Shown: positions 7,414 through 16,892 of the stretch, one piece after another
Position numbering within the stretch: position 1 is the stretch's first letter
Layout of the letters: every line of letters begins with the position of its first letter
Source of the DNA: Serratia sp. DD3
Lineage (GTDB): Bacteria > Pseudomonadota > Gammaproteobacteria > Enterobacterales > Enterobacteriaceae
NCBI RefSeq assembly: GCF_000496755.2
Contig: NZ_AYKS02000041.1
Span: 1 to 64,000 of the forward strand
Reading direction: 5' to 3'
DNA: 64,000 nt
The notes under the pieces: generated by a model
What the model was told of the DNA's origin: nothing
The model's database searches: none
What the model saw: the letters and a program-made list of their open reading frames with translations, nothing else
Position numbers and translations under genes: made by a program

Positions 7414-8016
7414 TTATTCCACTACCGGGCGAATAGACAACGCATTACTGGATGCAAGAGCATGTAGAGTTGAATGATTGCCAGCAATCATCAAGCAGAC
7501 GGCAGCTTTTGATGCAAGACTATTGTTGGTATTGCTCCAATAATAACCGATTGAGCCCACCTTGTGGAGTGTGCTAAATGAACTGTCACGTAAACCTACC
7601 GCTGGTAGGAAAATGCTATTACCATTCTCTTTGTCGGTAAATTTTGTGCCGTCTATTCCGTTTTGGGTCGCTTGCTGGTAACTGACTTTTTCTTTATCAA
7701 ATAAAGACATCATTTCATTCATCGTAGGTACTCGCCAACCTGGAGGGCTAGGGTCGTTATCCTTTTCCCATTCGGTACCTTCGGGGTCAGTATCATTCCA
7801 ATCGGTCACTTTATTATCAGTGGTATTCCATGCCTTTTTTCTGTTCCATTGGTAAAATTTTCCTGCATTTTCTGGGGATTGGGCAAAAGTACCTACTTCG
7901 TCTACATTTCGGGTTGCCCACGTAACACCATTAATGACTACGCGGTCATCTGCTGACGCGAGTCCAGTAATAATCATTATAAAGCATAGGGTTAAAAAGG
8001 TTATTACTTTTTTCAT
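7414..8016 (-). CDS. Secreted protein with Fibrobacter-succinogenes-type paralogous domain
   Basis: A 200-residue protein with a clear Sec signal peptide (MKK, hydrophobic core, cleavage after about GLASA). The mature part matches the pattern of the Fib_succ_major (TIGR02145-type) domain: GVTWATRNVDEVGTF, NAGKFYQWNRKKAW, PPGWRVPT, FLPAVGLRD, GYYWSNT and a C-terminal SIRPV. This domain is abundant in Bacteroidota and Fibrobacterota and uncommon in enterobacteria; its biochemical function is not established. The start has an AAGGA ribosome site upstream of the ATG. The gene stands alone between the TnpB fragment and the tRNA-Phe gene, so horizontal acquisition with the island is likely. Confidence 0.8.
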   Translation of the reverse strand: MKKVITFLTLCFIMIITGLASADDRVVINGVTWATRNVDEVGTFAQSPENAGKFYQWNRKKAWNTTDNKVTDWNDTDPEGTEWEKDNDPSPPGWRVPTMNEMMSLFDKEKVSYQQATQNGIDGTKFTDKENGNSIFLPAVGLRDSSFSTLHKVGSIGYYWSNTNNSLASKAAVCLMIAGNHSTLHALASSNALSIRPVVE

Positions 8017-8120
8017 GGTGTCATTCCTTCTAAAAAACAGTGAATCTTATCTGCCCCTTGTTGAAATTTTTGCACATATTCAGGTTTTTCAATTTTATCG
8101 TATTATCAGCACGTACACGA

Positions 8121-8152
8121 AAAAGCCCACCTGCGCTAACAGGTGGGCTTTT
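8121..8152. terminator. Bidirectional intrinsic terminator
   Basis: AAAAGCCCACCTG (8121-8133) and CAGGTGGGCTTTT (8140-8152) pair perfectly over 13 bases with a 6-base loop, flanked by A-run and T-run. On the minus strand it ends the tRNA-Phe transcript before the secreted protein gene. A further hairpin without a T-run (8236-8244 with 8260-8268) lies between it and the tRNA. Confidence 0.85.
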
Positions 8153-8282
8153 CAAGAACCGAGTTTTAACAACCGCTATACAAGTAGTCGAGCTGCCTGA
8201 TAGGTTACAGTGTGTTAACAAGGTCTTATTTCGTACCCGTCATTTTATCATCCTGAAAGAATGACGGGCGCTTCTGAATAAG

Positions 8283-8358
8283 TGGTGCCCGGACTCGGAA
8301 TCGAACCAAGGACACGGGGATTTTCAATCCCCTGCTCTACCGACTGAGCTATCCGGGC
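8283..8358 (-). tRNA. pheU: tRNA-Phe (anticodon GAA)
   Basis: A complete 76-base tRNA with encoded CCA. On the minus strand it starts GCCCGGATAGCTCAGTCGG, has anticodon loop TTGAAAA with GAA, the T-loop GGTTCGATTCC and ends CCGGGCACCA. It is the ortholog of the E. coli tRNA-Phe gene near dsbD. Its 3' end faces the accessory DNA at 1-8 kb, the usual arrangement when a tRNA gene serves as an integration site. Confidence 0.97.
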
Positions 8359-8368
8359 AACGGGGCGC

Positions 8369-8397
8369 ATTAAACCGTATTGCTGATGTGGCGTCAA
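8369..8397 (-). promoter_or_regulatory. tRNA-Phe promoter
   Basis: On the minus strand TTGACG (8392-8397) and TTTAAT (8369-8374) are separated by 17 bases. A GC-rich discriminator (GCGCCCCG) follows, typical of stringently controlled stable RNA promoters. The tRNA begins about 11 bases after the -10. Confidence 0.75.
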
Positions 8398-8553
8398 CGG
8401 GTTTATGGAAAAAAAACTGAAAACAGAGCTGATTGCTGGCTTTTCAGTCAAGGTGTTCAAAATGCTATCTTTATCCTGCATGCCATAAAACCTCGGCTTG
8501 CAGTCCGGGGATATCAGGCACGGTTTTCCACCTAACGGGGTGTTTGCTGTTGC

Positions 8554-9129
8554 TTAACTTAATGCACCGAATTTACGGCACTGAGCAATCTGTAGAATAT
8601 CTGCTGCTAGACGTTTAGCGACAGCGACATCCTGCAACTGCCGGTTGACGAGCAATTTACTGAGACATCCCTCTTGCACCAGTTCCATTTGTTGGGCAAC
8701 CAAATCGGCATCATCGACATCCATCTCTCGCAATAGCTCACGGGTGAAATGGAAAGAAGCTAATTTCTGTTGCTCAGCTAACTGGTGAATAGGGTGGTCG
8801 CTGGCGGGGAACAAACTACAGGCGGCAATAAACAGACAACCAGGATAACGCTCATTGAGAACATGTGCGGTCAACACATCATAACGTGCCAACAGCTTTT
8901 GCTGTACGCTCAAAGCTTCATCAAGTTGCAACTGGCGGCGCCAAGTATCAATTTGTTGACCATGATAGCGTAAGCAGTCATACAGCAAAGCTTCGCGATC
9001 TGGCCAGAATGGCTGTATATCATGGATTGAAACACCCAACTTGGTGGCCAGCATATCGAGTGTGGTGATCGCCAGCCCCTGCTTTTCCAACAGCTTCAGC
9101 GCGGTATTTAAAACTTGTTCACGTTGCAC
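8554..9129 (-). CDS. yjdC: TetR/AcrR-family regulator YjdC
   Basis: A 191-residue TetR-family repressor, close to E. coli YjdC along its length ([16 protein letters not shown] at the N-terminus, then the recognition helix region and [19 protein letters not shown]). The C-terminal domain contains [14 protein letters not shown] and [17 protein letters not shown], also conserved in YjdC. The start is GTG with AGGAAG 5 bases upstream. It lies 40 bases downstream of dsbD in the same direction, so it is probably the last gene of a cutA-dsbD-yjdC operon, as in E. coli. The target genes and ligand are not known to me. Confidence 0.9.
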   Translation of the reverse strand: MQREQVLNTALKLLEKQGLAITTLDMLATKLGVSIHDIQPFWPDREALLYDCLRYHGQQIDTWRRQLQLDEALSVQQKLLARYDVLTAHVLNERYPGCLFIAACSLFPASDHPIHQLAEQQKLASFHFTRELLREMDVDDADLVAQQMELVQEGCLSKLLVNRQLQDVAVAKRLAADILQIAQCRKFGALS

Positions 9130-9169
9130 TTGTGCTTCCTCTCAGAAGAATGTTGAACCACTGCACCTG

Positions 9170-10888
9170 TTATTGATTAATGTGTTTCTGCAAATGTGCG
9201 TTGAATGCCGCTGCATCCATAAACCCGGTGACACGAGCGGCGGGTAACTCTTGTCCCGCAGAGTCAAAAAAAAGAATGGTGGGTAGCCCAAGCACCTGCA
9301 AGTGTTTTAGCAAGGCCACCTGTTCGGCGCTATTGGCAGTAACATCAACCTGCAATAGCACTGAATTCGTTAGTTGACGTTGTACTGCTGGATCACTGAA
9401 CGTGTATTTTTCAAATTCTTTGCAGGCGACGCACCAATCAGCATACAGATCCAACATCACCGATTTACCCTGTGCCTGTTGTAGTGCCAAATTCAGTTGT
9501 TCGAGGTTATTAACCTGGGTGAAACCTAGCTGGTTTTGCGCTTGTTTTTGGGGGGCGCTGCTGTGGCCAAATGCCCAGTCTTGCAAGGGGCGCCCGGCGA
9601 TCACCAACATCACCAATAATATAACCTGCACAAGTCGCACCCAACCATGGGATGATTTCAAGCTGAGAACGAATGCCCAACCCAAGAATGCCAGCCCCAG
9701 TAGACTCCAAAGACGTAGCCCCCAAACGTCACCTATTACTCGCTCAAGGAGAAATACCGGTAGCGCCAGGATAACAAAACCGAAAGCTTCTTTAACATAT
9801 TGCATCCAAGGGCCACTGCGTGGTAGCAGGCGGTTACCGAACAGGGTGACTATCACCAGTGGGATCCCCATCCCTAGTGCATAGAGATATAACGTACCAC
9901 CACCTACCCACATATTGCCGCTTTGAGCAATGTAGAGCAGGATGGCACTGAGAGGGGCGGTGGTGCAGGGGGAACAGATCAACCCGGCCAACGCACCCAT
10001 AACAAATACGCCGAGCAGTGAGCCCCCCTGTTGAGTATTGCTCCAGTTCGCCAGCCGGGTTTGTAGGCCGGCGGGCAGTTGCAAGGAGAAGCAACCAAAC
10101 ATGGATAAGGCCAAGGCGATAAACAGTACAGACAACCCGATCAACACATAAGGGTGTTGCAGTGCAGCCTGAAATTGTAGCCCGAGAGCGGCAACTACCA
10201 GGCCAAGCAAGGTATAGGTTAATGCCATACCTTGTACATAAACCAAGGCCAACACCAGGATGCGTCTACTACTCTGTGGTCGTTCTCGGCCAAGAATAAT
10301 GCCGGAAATCAACGGGTACATGGGTAGCACGCAAGGTGTGAATGCAATGCCGATACCAACCAATAGTGCCCAGAGTGGGGAAAAGGGCAGTCCGATTGGT
10401 TCTGCGGCGGCAGGTGCTGTAGCCAGCGGCTCTGTGGCTGCGGCTGCAGCGACGGCACGCAAAGGAATGATCCGTGTCTCGGGTGGATAACAGAACCCCG
10501 CTTCGGCACACCCTTGATAGGTGACGCTCAAGCTGGCGTTACTGTCGGCTTGCAACAGCGGAATGGTCAGGGTCAACGGCTGCTTGAAAATGGCCACATC
10601 ACCAAAGAACTCATCTTTATGATTCACCCCAGCCGGTAACTCAAATTGGCCCAGAGTTGCATGCTGTGGCACCAGTTTGATTTGATGGCGATACAGGTAA
10701 TAGCCCGGGCGAATTTCCCAACTCAGTGTCAGTTGGTGGTCCTGCTGTTTAAAATCAAAAGCAAAGGCTTGATCGACAGGCATAAACTGGTTACCGCTGT
10801 TTTGGTTAAACAGCGAGGCCTGAACGGCTTGCGGCAAGAAAAACAGGCTGCAAAGCAGTAATATCAGTTTAATGAGGCGTTGATCCAT
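9170..10888 (-). CDS. dsbD: Thiol:disulfide interchange protein DsbD
   Basis: A 572-residue inner-membrane protein that moves electrons from cytoplasmic thioredoxin to periplasmic DsbC, DsbG and CcmG. All three modules are visible. After the signal peptide (about 1-24), the periplasmic alpha domain carries Cys127 and Cys133 ([11 protein letters not shown]). The eight-helix beta domain carries FTPCVLPM and the paired ICSPCTTAP. The C-terminal thioredoxin-like gamma domain carries [17 protein letters not shown] near residue 480. The length is near the E. coli protein (565). The start overlaps the end of cutA by 25 bases, which suggests coupled translation. Confidence 0.97.
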   Translation of the reverse strand: MDQRLIKLILLLCSLFFLPQAVQASLFNQNSGNQFMPVDQAFAFDFKQQDHQLTLSWEIRPGYYLYRHQIKLVPQHATLGQFELPAGVNHKDEFFGDVAIFKQPLTLTIPLLQADSNASLSVTYQGCAEAGFCYPPETRIIPLRAVAAAAATEPLATAPAAAEPIGLPFSPLWALLVGIGIAFTPCVLPMYPLISGIILGRERPQSSRRILVLALVYVQGMALTYTLLGLVVAALGLQFQAALQHPYVLIGLSVLFIALALSMFGCFSLQLPAGLQTRLANWSNTQQGGSLLGVFVMGALAGLICSPCTTAPLSAILLYIAQSGNMWVGGGTLYLYALGMGIPLVIVTLFGNRLLPRSGPWMQYVKEAFGFVILALPVFLLERVIGDVWGLRLWSLLGLAFLGWAFVLSLKSSHGWVRLVQVILLVMLVIAGRPLQDWAFGHSSAPQKQAQNQLGFTQVNNLEQLNLALQQAQGKSVMLDLYADWCVACKEFEKYTFSDPAVQRQLTNSVLLQVDVTANSAEQVALLKHLQVLGLPTILFFDSAGQELPAARVTGFMDAAAFNAHLQKHINQ

Positions 10889-11187
10889 GACAGGTAATCT
10901 TTATCTCCAGCCAACACCGGTAGCACCAATAGTTCGGGTGTTTGATATGGGTGATGTTGTTTCAGGTAGGTAAGCAGCGCTTGCTGATGTTGTTGGTCGC
11001 TCTTGAACAGCATTTGTACTTCGTATTCCTGCTCTAATTTGCCTTCCCAGTAATATAACGAGGAGGCACCGGGCAACAGTGTGGCACAGGCGGCCAGTTT
11101 TTCAGCCAGTACTCTCGCGGCCAACTCTTGCGCTGTCGCTTCATCGGGTACGGTACAAAGTATGACAATAGCTTCGCAATCAGACAT
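10864..11187 (-). CDS. cutA: Divalent cation tolerance protein CutA
   Basis: A 107-residue cytoplasmic protein of the CutA1 family, trimeric and copper-binding in E. coli. Recognisable blocks are [46 protein letters not shown] (the conserved YxWxG segment) and [13 protein letters not shown] near the C-terminus. It heads the cutA-dsbD-yjdC gene set and overlaps dsbD. The exact physiological role is still debated in the family; copper tolerance was the original phenotype. Confidence 0.96.
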   Translation of the reverse strand: MSDCEAIVILCTVPDEATAQELAARVLAEKLAACATLLPGASSLYYWEGKLEQEYEVQMLFKSDQQHQQALLTYLKQHHPYQTPELLVLPVLAGDKDYLSWINASLN

Positions 11188-11400
11188 ATTCAGCCCTCTT
11201 AGCCAGGTTATCTGCAGGATAGCATACCCTGAGGCTATACTCTTTAATCTTCAGGTTGCCAAGATGAGGACAATGAACATTAACGCTGTCCATGAGTAGC
11301 GTTCAAAACTGTGTATTGTAGATAAAATTCAATTAGTTGGTTTCATTACCAAAAAGTGTAACACCCAACACCAATCAGCCAGCATTGGGTGTTAATACGA

Positions 11401-13587
11401 TTATTCCGCAAATCCCTTTTTATCACTCAGATTGATAACCTCACGCTGCTCGAGATTAATCATAAAGTGGTCACTGGGTGGCAATGAAGTTCCTAATTTA
11501 CGCAAAATGGCAAATAGGGCGCCAAAGCGGTTCTGAAATACTTGGCTGACACTATTGTCATCCAGCACTTTCTTATCAGAGAAATGAACGGTGGCTTGGG
11601 TATTCGCCAAGGCATCAGCCAGCACGCTGTATTGACCAATCCGTTCAGGAGTGATGTCATCCAGCGCCAGATCGCCAGCGTTAGCCAAGCGATAAAAATC
11701 GGTGGCCAGATCAAACCCGCTCCATGCAGCAAAATCATCTAGCTTGAGGTTATTTGCCTGCGCCAGTGATGCTGCCTTAGCTTGGGCACGCTCCCAGTCT
11801 GCGGTTATTGTCTCTGGCGTTACGCTTACAGGTACCTGAGGCGAAGCCGCAGTACACTTGGCTAGCGTGGTTAGCGGCGACAAAGACGGATTAGCCTGTA
11901 ACTGGGCCAACGTCACAGCGGTGTCCAACTGTGAGAGGATCAGCATATCGCGCCCACTCATGCTGAACAGCATCTCGCGCATTTCACAGGGCCATTCGCT
12001 GGGTAAAAACCGCAGGCGGGTCAGCTCCGAGAGATACAGGTTATTGAACTCATGGTAATCCTTACTGGCGAGGATATCGGCATTCCATAATTTTGCCGAA
12101 CCCTGAGCCGCTAGATGTTGGTGTTCCATCTGATAATGTTCAAACAGTTCGTCGAAACGCGGAACCTGATTCAATCGAACGGTTTCCACCTCGATGGTAC
12201 TTTTGTTATTGAGAGTGAGTAATTTATAGGCAGGGACGTAAGCCGCCATCGAAGGTGCCTGAATGTTGACTAGAAAACCATCGTCGTACTTGCGAATACC
12301 GGTGTCATTAAAGTGCATATGGCCCCCGACGTGGATCTCGATCCCTGCTTTAGCCAATGCGTGTACAGTATCTTCTGCAGGCCGACGAGCCATTTGGAAA
12401 CTGCCGGTGCCAAACAGCGCTTCAATATCGTCAGATGCCCCGTTATAAAATTCGGTCATCGGGAAATGGCTGAAGGTGATCAACTGTTTATTCTGCTCTT
12501 TGGCACGCTGCGCCACGGTTTTGATCCATTCAATCACGTGAGTTTTATGCGTCAGCATACGGTTATATCCCGCATTGCCTGAACCATTAAAGTTTTTAGG
12601 GTTGGCAGGGTCTGCGTCATCGGCGGAAGACTTGGGGATATAGACATTGGCATCAATCGCCAGCAACCAGACCCCAGAAATGGGCTCGACCAGATAGCTG
12701 GCGTCCGGCACCTGCAAGCAGTGGGTGTAATCACTTTGCTTGTAGCGGCCACCGGTTCCTTCGGCACAAATCTCATAATGGCGGTACTGCCAATCGGCCT
12801 GCTGGCGCGCGGTATCAAATGTGTAGCTGGTGGTTGAATAGGTGCTGTATGGGGTTTCCCAATAAAGATAGGAGGCTTTGGGCATAAAACCGTGTTCGGC
12901 AAGAGCCGCGGTCACCCCTTCATAGCCCAACTCACGGATATCTTCCGTACAGACGGTGGGTAATTCATATCCTGCGTCAATAATCGCCCAGGCATCGCTG
13001 TAACCAGTGCATTCAGCAGCGCCCTTGCTATAGATACGCTGTTCTTTCCCCTCCTCACCGAGAAAATCGCTTTTCCCACCGGGGCGTTCAAACGGCACAT
13101 TAGGATCATGATTGCCGGGAGCGGCGAAAAACTGAATACCATAGCGCTGGGAGTATTCATCCAGAATTTTTTTCAGCCCCCGCATATGGATTGGCTGGCC
13201 ATCATCACTGAAATCGCCGGGTAGCGCGACCAACTTGATCCCACGCTGTGCCGCATCGTCCAACGCCGCCAGAAAAGCGAAATAGTTCTCATTGAATAAC
13301 CGGGTCGATGTCAGTTGCGCATACATGGTGCGGATCATGGCTGACTGGCCGCTTTTACTGTTCATCAGGCCAGCGAAGGCGTTGCCTTCGAAGGAACCAT
13401 AAACATCATGAAAATGGACATCTGGCATAAACGCCACGGTTACCGGGCTCTTATCTATTGGAGGTTCTGTTATTGGTTTTTCTTCCGTCGGAGTAGGTGA
13501 CAGTACCTGCTTGCTGTCGGTATCGCCACATCCCACCAGAAAAGCGGCGGAGATAAAGAGAGCGCCAATTGGCCAAACTGTTTTCAT
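11401..13587 (-). CDS. Calcineurin-like metallophosphoesterase lipoprotein
   Basis: A 728-residue lipoprotein. The signal peptide ends in LVGC with Gly-Asp after the Cys, which predicts outer-membrane sorting. After a Pro/Glu-rich linker come all calcineurin-type motifs: MPDVHFHD, LPGDFSDDGQ, APGNHDPN, FSHFPMTE and GGHMHFND. The insert between them is long and the C-terminal 250 residues are helical with no family I recognise. The start is taken at the ATG at 13587, because GGAG lies 7 bases before it; an in-frame ATG 12 bases further up includes that GGAG. The gene is not in the E. coli cutA-dcuA interval and has wide spacing on both sides, so it is probably a single transcription unit. Likely a periplasmic phosphomonoesterase or phosphodiesterase; substrate unknown. 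Confidence 0.85.
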   Translation of the reverse strand: MKTVWPIGALFISAAFLVGCGDTDSKQVLSPTPTEEKPITEPPIDKSPVTVAFMPDVHFHDVYGSFEGNAFAGLMNSKSGQSAMIRTMYAQLTSTRLFNENYFAFLAALDDAAQRGIKLVALPGDFSDDGQPIHMRGLKKILDEYSQRYGIQFFAAPGNHDPNVPFERPGGKSDFLGEEGKEQRIYSKGAAECTGYSDAWAIIDAGYELPTVCTEDIRELGYEGVTAALAEHGFMPKASYLYWETPYSTYSTTSYTFDTARQQADWQYRHYEICAEGTGGRYKQSDYTHCLQVPDASYLVEPISGVWLLAIDANVYIPKSSADDADPANPKNFNGSGNAGYNRMLTHKTHVIEWIKTVAQRAKEQNKQLITFSHFPMTEFYNGASDDIEALFGTGSFQMARRPAEDTVHALAKAGIEIHVGGHMHFNDTGIRKYDDGFLVNIQAPSMAAYVPAYKLLTLNNKSTIEVETVRLNQVPRFDELFEHYQMEHQHLAAQGSAKLWNADILASKDYHEFNNLYLSELTRLRFLPSEWPCEMREMLFSMSGRDMLILSQLDTAVTLAQLQANPSLSPLTTLAKCTAASPQVPVSVTPETITADWERAQAKAASLAQANNLKLDDFAAWSGFDLATDFYRLANAGDLALDDITPERIGQYSVLADALANTQATVHFSDKKVLDDNSVSQVFQNRFGALFAILRKLGTSLPPSDHFMINLEQREVINLSDKKGFAE

Positions 13588-14029
13588 AAGAAACTCCATT
13601 TACAATAAAAAATTTTTTGAGCAATAGTAGATTCTCCTTGTGTCATAAATATGATGGATACAGCGTCGACGTTAAAAAAAGCAGTAAGTTAAACCGCTCT
13701 CCGGCAACAAACCGGATAGCGTTATTGAGGATGGGCACTTATTTTTTGGTAAAGAGAGAGCCCCTTCCACCAAGATGAATTTATTGCGCAGGTTCGAATA
13801 TATTTTGCCCATGATCATCACCGCTGCCACAAGGAGCAGGGTGATAAATATCACCACCTTCCAGTGCCAAAGTCGCATATTTTTGGCATAAACTTCTGGC
13901 ACCGACAAAAACAGCATCGCAGCAGAACGAATATTGGCTTCAATCAGGGACAGACTCAGCGGCAGATAGGCGGTATAGGCATTAATAGGCGAGAGTGCAG
14001 AAAAGCGGGGCCGAAACCCCGCCAATCAA
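13588..14029. other. Intergenic stretch between dcuA and the phosphoesterase gene
   Basis: About 440 bases. The right end is the dcuA terminator (14001-14022). A minus-strand frame over 13672-14025 begins inside that terminator. From an internal ATG near 13879 it would give a 69-residue protein with one strong membrane segment (VVIFITLLLVAAVMIMG), but that ATG has no ribosome site. I treat it as a possible small membrane protein or remnant, not a supported gene. A short hairpin TCCGG/CCGGA lies near 13700. The phosphoesterase promoter should lie in the A/T-rich left part. Confidence 0.5.
14001..14022 (-). terminator. dcuA terminator
   Basis: GCGGGG and CCCCGC (14005-14010 with 14017-14022) form a 6-bp GC-only stem, 7 bases after the dcuA stop, followed by TTTT on the minus strand. 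Confidence 0.75.
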
Positions 14030-15331
14030 TTACAAAATCATGCCACCTATCAGGAAGCCAAAGATTACCGCAAATACCACACCCATGGTGCCAGGGATAA
14101 AGAATGGGTGGTTAAATACGAAACGCCCAATGCGTGTGGTGCCGGTATCGTCCATTTGTACTGCCGCCACCAGTGTTGGGTAAGTTGGCAGAATGAACAG
14201 GCCGGAAACCGCAGCAAAGGAAGCGATAGCCGTCAGTGGGGTAACGTTGAGTGCCAGAGCCATTGGCATCAGAGCTCTAGCGGTAGCAGCCTGAGAATAG
14301 AGCAGTGCAGAACAGAAGAAGAAAATGACTGCCAGCAACCAAGGGTGTGATTGGATCACGGTGCCTGCAGTGGCTTTGATCCAATCAAGGTTAGCCTGCA
14401 CAAAGGTATCACCCAGCCAGGCAACACCCAGAATACAAACACAGGCACTCATGCCGGCTTTGAAAGTGCTGGAATTCAATATCAGGTCGGTATCAACGCG
14501 GCACAGAATAGTGGTTAGGGTGGCCACACTCAACATGATGATCAAAATGGCATTAGTGGTATTCATTAGTGGTGTTGCCACCAAACCCATGCTTGGGCTG
14601 TTGATAATGGCATAAGCCACCACACATAGCACGCCAGCCAGGAACATCAGGACCGACATTTTTGCCTTGGGTTTGATCTCCAGAACGCGGTCACCGCGCA
14701 GGGCAATCAGGCCCTCTTCAAAGCGTTTTTGGTAGACTGGATCGTCAGACAATTTGGAGTCAAACAGCCAGGTGACCAACAGCGACATCAACAACACCGC
14801 GAGGAAAGTGGATGGGATTACCACCATCAGCAAATGCAAATAGCTGACACCGTGCCCTTCCATCACCGAAGACATATACACCACGGCAGCAGAGATGGGG
14901 GATGCGGTAATGGCAATCTGGGCGGAAACAACGGCGGTAGACAGTGGGCGGCAAGGTTTGATGCCTTGCTCTTTGGCTACTTCGGCAATCACTGGCAGCG
15001 CAGAAAGCGAGATATTACCAGTACCGGCGAAGATGGTCAGAAAATAGGTGACGATCGGGGCCAGAATGGTGATGTATTTCGGGTTCTTACGTAGCAGTTT
15101 TTCCGTCTGCTGTACCAGATAATCCATCCCACCAGCGACTTGCATGGCGGCGATAGCGGCAATAACGGCCATGATGATTGAAATAACATCGAACGGTATG
15201 CTGCCTGGCTTTACGCCAATCATTGCCAGCACCAACACCCCAAGACCCCCAGCAAAACCTATTCCAATACCGCCCAGCCTAGCCCCTAGGAATATGGCCA
15301 GTAGAACGATGATTAATTCCACGACTAACAT
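14030..15331 (-). CDS. dcuA: Anaerobic C4-dicarboxylate transporter DcuA
   Basis: A 433-residue polytopic inner-membrane antiporter exchanging aspartate, fumarate, malate and succinate. The sequence starts MLVVELIIVLLAIFLGARLG and matches E. coli DcuA almost throughout, including FAGTGNISLSALPVIAEVAK, VVYMSSVMEGHGVSYLHL and GLFILPTYPTLVAAVQMDDT. The ATG at 15331 is chosen because it gives the E. coli length and has GGGG 8 bases upstream; a further six codons upstream would need a TTG start. It follows aspA, so uptake of aspartate and its deamination to fumarate are encoded together. An attenuator-like hairpin lies between the two genes. Confidence 0.97.
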   Translation of the reverse strand: MLVVELIIVLLAIFLGARLGGIGIGFAGGLGVLVLAMIGVKPGSIPFDVISIIMAVIAAIAAMQVAGGMDYLVQQTEKLLRKNPKYITILAPIVTYFLTIFAGTGNISLSALPVIAEVAKEQGIKPCRPLSTAVVSAQIAITASPISAAVVYMSSVMEGHGVSYLHLLMVVIPSTFLAVLLMSLLVTWLFDSKLSDDPVYQKRFEEGLIALRGDRVLEIKPKAKMSVLMFLAGVLCVVAYAIINSPSMGLVATPLMNTTNAILIIMLSVATLTTILCRVDTDLILNSSTFKAGMSACVCILGVAWLGDTFVQANLDWIKATAGTVIQSHPWLLAVIFFFCSALLYSQAATARALMPMALALNVTPLTAIASFAAVSGLFILPTYPTLVAAVQMDDTGTTRIGRFVFNHPFFIPGTMGVVFAVIFGFLIGGMIL

Positions 15332-15401
15332 AATATTTACCCCATTCAAAATGATTTTTTATGAAAATAAAAGGTTAAAAAACTGTGACGCAAGAAAGAA
15401 A

Positions 15402-15435
15402 AAAGGCACGCGATCCAATGGATTTGCGTGCCTTT
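15402..15435 (-). terminator. aspA-dcuA intergenic terminator or attenuator
   Basis: AAAGGCACGC (15402-15411) and GCGTGCCTTT (15426-15435) form a 10-bp stem with a 14-base loop. The minus strand continues with a T-rich run after the stem. It sits between aspA and dcuA and could let aspA be transcribed alone, with partial read-through into dcuA. Confidence 0.75.
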
Positions 15436-15455
15436 CGGGCTACCGGATGAGTCTA

Positions 15456-16892
15456 TTATTGGTCATTTTCATCAGTATAGCGTTTCGCTTTATAGGCCGG
15501 GTGCATCAAGTTCTCCACAGAGAAGATATCATCCAGCTCAGCTTCGGTCAGTAACCCGCGTTCCAGCACGACTTCACGCACACTCTTACCAGTTTCGGCG
15601 CAGATCTTGCCAACAATGTCACCATTGTGGTGGCCAATGAATGGGTTTAGATAAGTGACGATGCCGATAGAGTTGAAGACATAGTGCTCGCACACTTCCT
15701 TATTGGCAGTAATGCCATTAATGCATTTTTCCAGCAGGTTATAACAGGCGTTGGTCAGAATGTGTATCGACTCAAACATCGCTTGACCAATGACTGGCTC
15801 CATTACGTTGAGTTGTAACTGGCCTGCTTCGGCTGCCATAGTAACGCAAGTGTCGTTGCCGATCACTTTAAAACACACTTGGTTGACGACTTCTGGGACT
15901 ACCGGATTCACTTTGGCTGGCATAATAGAAGAACCCGCCTGTAACTCTGGTAGGTTGATTTCATTCAGACCAGCGCGTGGGCCGGAAGAAAGTAACCGTA
16001 GATCGTTACAAATTTTGGAAAGTTTCACTGCCAGGCGCTTCAGCGCGCTATGTACCATCACGTAGGCACCGCAGTCTGAGGTGGCTTCGATCAGGTCTTC
16101 TGCTGGAACGACGGGCAGGTTACTGACTTCTGCCAATTTTTGCACTGCCAGATGCTGGTAGCCTTCTGGGGTGTTCAGTGCGGTACCGATTGCTGTAGCA
16201 CCCAGGTTGACTTCCAGCAACAGCTCGGCAGTGCGGTGCAGGTTGCGCGTCTCTTCTTTCAGCAGGATGCTGAAAGCATGGAACTCCTGACCCAGCGTCA
16301 TCGGGACAGCATCTTGCAACTGGGTACGGCCCATTTTCAGAATGGTGGCGAACTCCTGGGCCTTGCGGTCGAAGCCTTCTCGCAGTTGGTTAATGGCATC
16401 GATCAATTTCTGGTTGGAGGCGTAGACCGCGATACGGAAGCCAGTTGGGTAGGCATCGTTGGTGGACTGGCACTTGTTGAGATGGTCGTTAGGGTTCAGG
16501 TACTGATATTCCCCCTTCTGGTGTCCCATCAACTCCAGACCGATGTTAGCCAACACTTCGTTGGTATTCATGTTCAGTGAGGTGCCAGCTCCCCCTTGAA
16601 ACACATCCACGGGGAATTGGTCCATGCACTTGCCTTTATCCAGCATTTGGTCACAGGCTTGGATGATGGTGTCAGCAATTTGACGAGGAATGGTTTTCAG
16701 CTCTTTGTTGGCCATTGCTGCGGCTTTCTTCACCATAACCATGCCGCGAATAAACTCAGGAACATCGCTGATTTTACTGTTGCTGATATAGAAATTTTCA
16801 ATCGCACGCAAAGTATGAATACCATAATAGGCTTCTGCGGGTACTTCACGTGTTCCTAACAGGTCTTCTTCGATACGAATGTTGTTTGACAT
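15456..16892 (-). CDS. aspA: Aspartate ammonia-lyase (aspartase)
   Basis: A 478-residue cytoplasmic enzyme that deaminates L-aspartate to fumarate and ammonia. It belongs to the fumarase/aspartase superfamily and carries the signature [11 protein letters not shown], plus [21 protein letters not shown] at the N-terminus, [14 protein letters not shown] and [14 protein letters not shown]. The length equals the E. coli enzyme. It is the first gene of aspA-dcuA. A CRP-like site lies about 190 bases upstream at 17080-17095; CRP and FNR control of aspA is established in E. coli. The fumarate feeds the FrdABCD reductase encoded at 23.5-26.8 kb. Confidence 0.97.
   Translation of the reverse strand: MSNNIRIEEDLLGTREVPAEAYYGIHTLRAIENFYISNSKISDVPEFIRGMVMVKKAAAMANKELKTIPRQIADTIIQACDQMLDKGKCMDQFPVDVFQGGAGTSLNMNTNEVLANIGLELMGHQKGEYQYLNPNDHLNKCQSTNDAYPTGFRIAVYASNQKLIDAINQLREGFDRKAQEFATILKMGRTQLQDAVPMTLGQEFHAFSILLKEETRNLHRTAELLLEVNLGATAIGTALNTPEGYQHLAVQKLAEVSNLPVVPAEDLIEATSDCGAYVMVHSALKRLAVKLSKICNDLRLLSSGPRAGLNEINLPELQAGSSIMPAKVNPVVPEVVNQVCFKVIGNDTCVTMAAEAGQLQLNVMEPVIGQAMFESIHILTNACYNLLEKCINGITANKEVCEHYVFNSIGIVTYLNPFIGHHNGDIVGKICAETGKSVREVVLERGLLTEAELDDIFSVENLMHPAYKAKRYTDENDQ

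Noticed and set aside
8248..8481. Open frame over tRNA-Phe
   Set aside because: It spans the tRNA and its promoter; no ribosome site.
13672..14025. A 117-codon minus-strand frame after dcuA
   Set aside because: The first ATG is inside the dcuA terminator and the internal ATG has no ribosome site. Only a hydrophobic stretch speaks for it, so it is noted in the gap entry.
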